From assembly GCA_025462645.1 (NCBI GenBank), contig JAOAPB010000072.1, forward strand, positions 30,025 through 94,024: 64,000 bases of DNA, written 5' to 3'. The position numbers and the translations under genes are program-made. Of this stretch, positions 60,498-64,000 are shown piece after piece. Below the pieces are notes generated by a model. That model saw only the letters and a list, made by a program, of their open reading frames with translations, had not been told where the DNA came from and made no database searches. The stretch comes from Edaphobacter sp. (lineage in GTDB: Bacteria > Acidobacteriota > Terriglobia > Terriglobales > Acidobacteriaceae). Each line of letters opens with the position of its first letter. Position 1 is the first letter of the stretch.

Positions 60498-61101
60498 ATG
60501 CTGAGCCTGATGCTCGATATTTTTCTTAATCAGGCTACCCCTGAAGAGATTGCCGACACTCTAATGATGAGGCTGCGCGGTTGCTACCTTCAGGTGGTCA
60601 TTTGCGATCATCACAGGAGCACTAGCACTGAAAATCAGAATGAGTTGATAGCGTTCATTAAACGTGGGCTTGCAGATAGATATCCAAGCCTAGAACTAAC
60701 TACCATACTGCCAAGCAACGACGACCGCGACAAAGCATTCGCCCAAACTCAAACCATTCTCAAAGTTTTCCCCCGGGTAAAACTAATAATGGACATCTCC
60801 GCTCCCGCTGTTCCTGGATCGGCCGAAGCAGTGCAGCAATCCGGGAGGAAAGATGTGGGTATGATAGGGCTCTCACTCCCAACCATCTGCAAGCCATATG
60901 TTCATAGTGGGATTGTGAAGACGATCATTTTGTGGAATACCCGTAATCTGGGATATCTTACTGTCTACGTCGGTTGGGCTCGACTCTCAGAAAAAGATTC
61001 CTAAAGTTGCCTCTTCAATCTCCGTCGGCCGTCTAAACAACCTCGAAATGCGAGGAACGGAAATTATTTTGGGTACTCCACTGCTCATCAATAAAAGCTA
61101 G
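60498..61101 (+). pseudogene. Decayed rhamnose ABC transporter substrate-binding protein (RhaS-like)
   Basis: An open frame of 168 residues gives only the C-terminal half of a RhaS-type protein: FLNQATPEEIADTL, then DRYPSLELTTILPSNDDRDK, AISAPAVPG-like IMDISAPAVPGSAEAVQQSG, GLSLPTICKPYVHSG and LWNTRNLGYLTVYV. The signal peptide and first ~140 residues are absent. After LTVYV the natural C-terminus continues in the +1 frame (KIPKVASSISVGRLNNLEMR, ILGTPLLINKS, stop at 61101), so an inserted base near 60976 broke it. The segment around CYLQVVICDHHRSTSTENQN also reads out of family frame. Confidence 0.85.
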
Positions 61102-61145
61102 TATTGACCATTTGGACTTCTAGCAAGTTACACTTTGTCTCTTAT

Positions 61146-62219
61146 TTAAAGTGCAGCGCTTGCACGAATCGCATTGGCTACCTGCTCTGCTCCTTCGAGT
61201 ACGCTCAGCTCTAACCAAAATTCGCGTCGCTCACCCGGAGCCAGCATCTGCAATGTTCCTTGCTTCCGTTCTGCGCTGCGTCCCATGATCTTACAATTTG
61301 CGGGTTCAAGACCCAAGACAAAGTGGTTTGTACCAGTCATCTTCCATTGAACAAACTGAGGCAGAGTGCTGCCATCGTAACTCAGGGCAATTCCAAATTC
61401 CGGTTTATCTCTGTCACTAACTAAGACAACTGTCACTTTGCCAGCCGAATCAGATTGCATTTGATGGAAGTAGACACGCTCACCGGCACCCTTTTCGGGT
61501 GCCTCAAAGCGATGCCATCGATTCTCACTGTCCCGGGACAAGGTGTTGAATGATTCGACTGCTCGCGATGGACAGTAAATTTGACTACGTTCCGTCAAAA
61601 GTGGGAATCCGAAGTTGAAGTGGTAAAGGATCATTAAGGGTGAGCTCTCAAAACCCTGGTTTTCGACTACATCACGGACAGAAAAAGAAACGCTATTAAG
61701 TGAAGTAGAGATAGTCCGTTCCAAGAGTAGGTTGGGCCCGTGCACCGATGTCTCCCGCACTTTGCCAAACAGCGTCAGCATGCAATCATCTTCCACCCAA
61801 TCTTCCGACCAGCTTACATGTTCGGCAGGAGTATTCGAAATAGAGCCGTGTTGGCCCAGGCCTTCACCATTATCTTCGGAGGGCGCACCCGCTGTGGTCA
61901 GTCCACAGGTACAGAGCAGTCCCCCGGCAAAGGTTTTGAGCCACTCTAAGCCTCGGCTGGAGTAATACGCAGGGTGGACTACACCATTCGGAGAGTGCCA
62001 GCTTAGAGATTTTCCCAAAAAGCTAGCCTCGATGATGTCCATACCCTTCTCTGGAACAACCCAGAGTTCAAGACCACGAGCAGTGCGAACTCGCAACGTC
62101 GAAACTCCTTTAGCCTTACCATCCGCATGAGTAAAGTGGGAAATACCCCCGATCTGCGAGAGTTTTCCGATATGCTCTAGCAAGAATTCACGAGAATCTG
62201 ATTTGTCCCGCACACTCAT
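61146..62219 (-). CDS. DUF4432 family mutarotase-like protein
   Basis: A 357-residue protein of the DUF4432 group, galactose-mutarotase superfamily. Visible: ISHFTHADGKAKGVSTLRVR, LELWVVPEKGMDIIEASFLG, AGGLLCTCGLTTAGAP, LGQHGSISNTPAEHVSWSED, YHFNFGFPLLTERSQIYCPS and NHFVLGLEPANCKIMGRSAE. The H and E near LGQHG and GLEPAN match the superfamily pocket. AGGA before ATG. It lies downstream of rhaB, suggesting a role in L-rhamnose anomer conversion; not proved. Confidence 0.87.
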   Translation of the reverse strand: MSVRDKSDSREFLLEHIGKLSQIGGISHFTHADGKAKGVSTLRVRTARGLELWVVPEKGMDIIEASFLGKSLSWHSPNGVVHPAYYSSRGLEWLKTFAGGLLCTCGLTTAGAPSEDNGEGLGQHGSISNTPAEHVSWSEDWVEDDCMLTLFGKVRETSVHGPNLLLERTISTSLNSVSFSVRDVVENQGFESSPLMILYHFNFGFPLLTERSQIYCPSRAVESFNTLSRDSENRWHRFEAPEKGAGERVYFHQMQSDSAGKVTVVLVSDRDKPEFGIALSYDGSTLPQFVQWKMTGTNHFVLGLEPANCKIMGRSAERKQGTLQMLAPGERREFWLELSVLEGAEQVANAIRASAAL

Positions 62220-62319
62220 AATTAATTTCCTATTTCACTTAGATTGAAGATGCAGCCCATACCATGTGATGCTTGTCTGCTGAACATTCCGTACTTCACA
62301 CGTCCTAAGATCTACCACA

Positions 62320-63780
62320 TCAGCCAGTGACAGGAAGGTTATTCAGAACTACAGCCCAACGCGCAACCAACTCCAAGGGCACACCTGTAGCTTTTGAGCT
62401 TTGCTCCAATGCTGCAAGCTGAATCGAAAAATTACCGATTGTGGAACTTTCCGCCGAAGCAAGAATAACCTCTAGCCCCATCATCTTCTCGACCAAACGG
62501 TTCAGGTAGACATTTCGACTTCCCCCACCAACTATATAGAGTCGTTTAAACTGCTTGCCCGTGATTGTCGTCAAATGATTTAGAACTTGAGCATATCGCG
62601 CAGCCAAACTATGGAAGATGAGAGAAGCATACAACGGAGCATGCAAACTACCTTTTGGCAATGGAGGATGGCCGTGTGCCTGCAACTGCGCGTTGATGCG
62701 GGCCGGAATATCTCCGGGTAGCATCAATGCGGGATCATCAACATCAAGCAGTTTGGATGGCATCTCCAGTCCTTGGCAGGCATCGATAAGTTCAGGAAGT
62801 TGCCATTCCACACCTTCAAGCTTCCATTGATCCAGACATTGCCGCAGCATCCACATTCCATTTACGTTTTTCAGCAAATAAATCGTGCCGCCAACTCCGC
62901 CCTGATTTGTGAAGTTTTCCCTACGAGCTTCTTCGTCAACGTAGGAATGAAACATAGTGGCTCCCACAAGAGACCACGTACCGGAACTGATAAATGCCCA
63001 ATCGTCCCCGCTGGCTGGAATACCTGCGATGGCTGAGGCGGTATCGTGACATGCAGGCGCGATAATACGCGTATTCCGAAACGCAAGTAACTCGGAGATA
63101 GGACCTGATAGTTGGCCTATGTCAGTGCCCGGCTGCACAATAGGGGGTGCTGCGGCTAAACGATGCCCAGCAACTTCGAACACCTCTGGGCACCAATCTC
63201 TGCTCTGAACGCTTACCATCTGCGTATGTGTCGCGTTCGTAAATTCGCAAACTCGCCGCCCCCCAAGAAGATACATTAAATATTCGGGCAGCGTAACCCA
63301 GGGAAACTCAGGAGTGATTTTATTAAGATTATCCGCATAGAGTTGATAAAGCGTATTAATGCGCAGATCCTGAGCGCCGGTCAACTCATATAGTCTCTCC
63401 GGAGAGATTCGAGTTTGCAGATTGGCCCTCGATGCGACCGTTCGTTCATCTCGATAACAAAATGGCTTTCCTATTGCATCGCCGTTGTTGTCTAGCCTGA
63501 CGTAGTCGACCGCCCAGCCATCGACACCGATCGAAGCAATACCCTCCGGGGCAAGGTCGGCACATCTCCTCAAACCTTCGAGAACATTTGCAAAGATGGT
63601 ATCGAAATCCCACACGAGACCAATATCGGTTTCGATTGGAGCATTTGCACAGCGATGGACAATTCGAAAGGCTGGTGAGCCGTTTATGAATTGCAGCAAA
63701 GAGACGCGGCAGCTTTCTGCACCAAGGTCGATTGCCACAATTGCCTGTCTCTGAAGGTCTGCAACCACATATTTCTCCAT
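62320..63780 (-). CDS. rhaB: Rhamnulokinase (FGGY family)
   Basis: Phosphorylates L-rhamnulose to L-rhamnulose 1-phosphate. The FGGY fold: VAIDLGAESCRVSLLQFING (phosphate 1), IGVDGWAVDYVRLDNNG, GKPFCYRDERTV, ACHDTASAIAGIPASGDDW, FISSGTWSLVGATM (phosphate 2) and LYIVGGGSRNVYLNRLVEK (adenosine motif) all fit. 486 residues is standard. Sixteen bases after the SDR-type gene, so it is in one operon with the aldolase/dehydrogenase and probably the DUF4432 gene. Confidence 0.94.
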   Translation of the reverse strand: MEKYVVADLQRQAIVAIDLGAESCRVSLLQFINGSPAFRIVHRCANAPIETDIGLVWDFDTIFANVLEGLRRCADLAPEGIASIGVDGWAVDYVRLDNNGDAIGKPFCYRDERTVASRANLQTRISPERLYELTGAQDLRINTLYQLYADNLNKITPEFPWVTLPEYLMYLLGGRRVCEFTNATHTQMVSVQSRDWCPEVFEVAGHRLAAAPPIVQPGTDIGQLSGPISELLAFRNTRIIAPACHDTASAIAGIPASGDDWAFISSGTWSLVGATMFHSYVDEEARRENFTNQGGVGGTIYLLKNVNGMWMLRQCLDQWKLEGVEWQLPELIDACQGLEMPSKLLDVDDPALMLPGDIPARINAQLQAHGHPPLPKGSLHAPLYASLIFHSLAARYAQVLNHLTTITGKQFKRLYIVGGGSRNVYLNRLVEKMMGLEVILASAESSTIGNFSIQLAALEQSSKATGVPLELVARWAVVLNNLPVTG

Positions 63781-63796
63781 GTAGTGTTACCTGCTA

Positions 63797-64000
63797 TTAG
63801 CGCAGATAGGCTTCGGTTAGTCCGCCATCAACGGGGATGAGATGACCGGTCGTGCAGCGCGCTAACGGCCCGGCCAAAAACATGATCGCCTGTGCACAGT
63901 CTTTCGGATCGATTGGCTGATGCGTCAACGTCCGTGTCGCATAGAACTGCGCGAGAACATTCCGCAGACCATCATCAGTGTCCTTCTCGTCGAACGGCAG
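63797..64000 (-). CDS. Short-chain dehydrogenase C-terminus, probably rhamnulose-1-P aldolase/lactaldehyde dehydrogenase (partial)
   Basis: The last 67 codons of a minus-strand gene that runs off the window edge: QPIDPKDCAQAIMFLAGPLA, then RCTTGHLIPVDGGLTEAYLR and stop. This is the ending of SDR enzymes ('TGhiipVDGG'). In rhamnose loci the bifunctional RhaD-type protein ends with such a domain, and rhaB starts 16 bases beyond. The 'FDEKDTDDGLRNVLAQFYAT' segment suits that class. Identity beyond 'SDR C-terminus' is by context. Confidence 0.7.
   Translation of the reverse strand: MPFDEKDTDDGLRNVLAQFYATRTLTHQPIDPKDCAQAIMFLAGPLARCTTGHLIPVDGGLTEAYLR

Noticed and set aside
1..64000. tRNA, rRNA or known riboswitch
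   Set aside because: No cloverleaf ends with CCA-type 3' sequence or rRNA-like stretches were noticed; negative result by eye only.

Overview
The window reads as chromosomal DNA of a soil acidobacterium of the Terriglobia type (Granulicella/Terriglobus/Edaphobacter-like). This is inferred from gene content: an 881-residue permease of the acidobacterial duplicated orphan permease kind behind a PadR regulator, a PEP-CTERM protein, a YVTN beta-propeller lipoprotein, an ECF sigma/anti-sigma pair, and REP-like intergenic repeats of the kind I remember from that group. No database search was possible, so the taxonomic call is inference. No rRNA or tRNA gene, insertion sequence, CRISPR array or prophage is visible.

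Layout. 0-16 kb is mostly housekeeping: the end of nadK and tlyA, an ECF sigma factor with its anti-sigma factor, a secreted beta-propeller lipoprotein, a DUF92 membrane protein, a YdcF-type protein, tsaC, a SpoU methyltransferase overlapping rarA, a redoxin, a SnoaL-like protein overlapping dsbD, a CoA-binding protein, a DinB-like protein, prfB with an intact programmed +1 frameshift, and lnt. 16-26 kb carries an APC-permease/UspA fusion, an AT-hook-like small basic protein with a strong terminator, a methyltransferase, a bactofilin, an OSBS/NSAR-family enzyme with a GNAT acyltransferase and mazG upstream, a small DUF3311 protein and an OmpA lipoprotein. 26-32 kb has uvrC, a PEP-CTERM protein, a secreted FKBP isomerase and an ABC exporter.

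31.8-38.5 kb is the most unusual stretch. An 18-bp minisatellite of 15 copies runs into a REP-like unit. It is followed by the first of two related ~330-bp intergenic elements lying in opposite orientations on either side of a four-gene block (glycosyltransferase 39, amino-acid permease, glgA, rsmA). 38.5-50 kb holds an orphan ABC ATPase, the PadR/duplicated-permease pair, a TIGR00266 protein, tdh, a secreted aldose 1-epimerase and a glycolate oxidase operon (glcDEF).

50-64 kb looks like carbohydrate accessory DNA, and by eye is less G+C-rich than 26-31 kb. It has a mutarotase-fold protein, two paralogous secreted bicupins bracketing a PQQ dehydrogenase and a GH5 glycosidase, a cytochrome c fused to a ComEA-like helix-hairpin-helix, a DUF1080 protein, a LacI regulator, a decayed rhamnose-binding protein gene, a DUF4432 mutarotase-like protein, rhaB and the end of a rhamnulose-phosphate aldolase/dehydrogenase-type gene. 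Together these suggest extracellular sugar oxidation or degradation beside an L-rhamnose catabolic locus whose ABC importer has been partly lost. Several start codons are TTG or GTG, chosen because a good ribosome binding site lies at the right distance.
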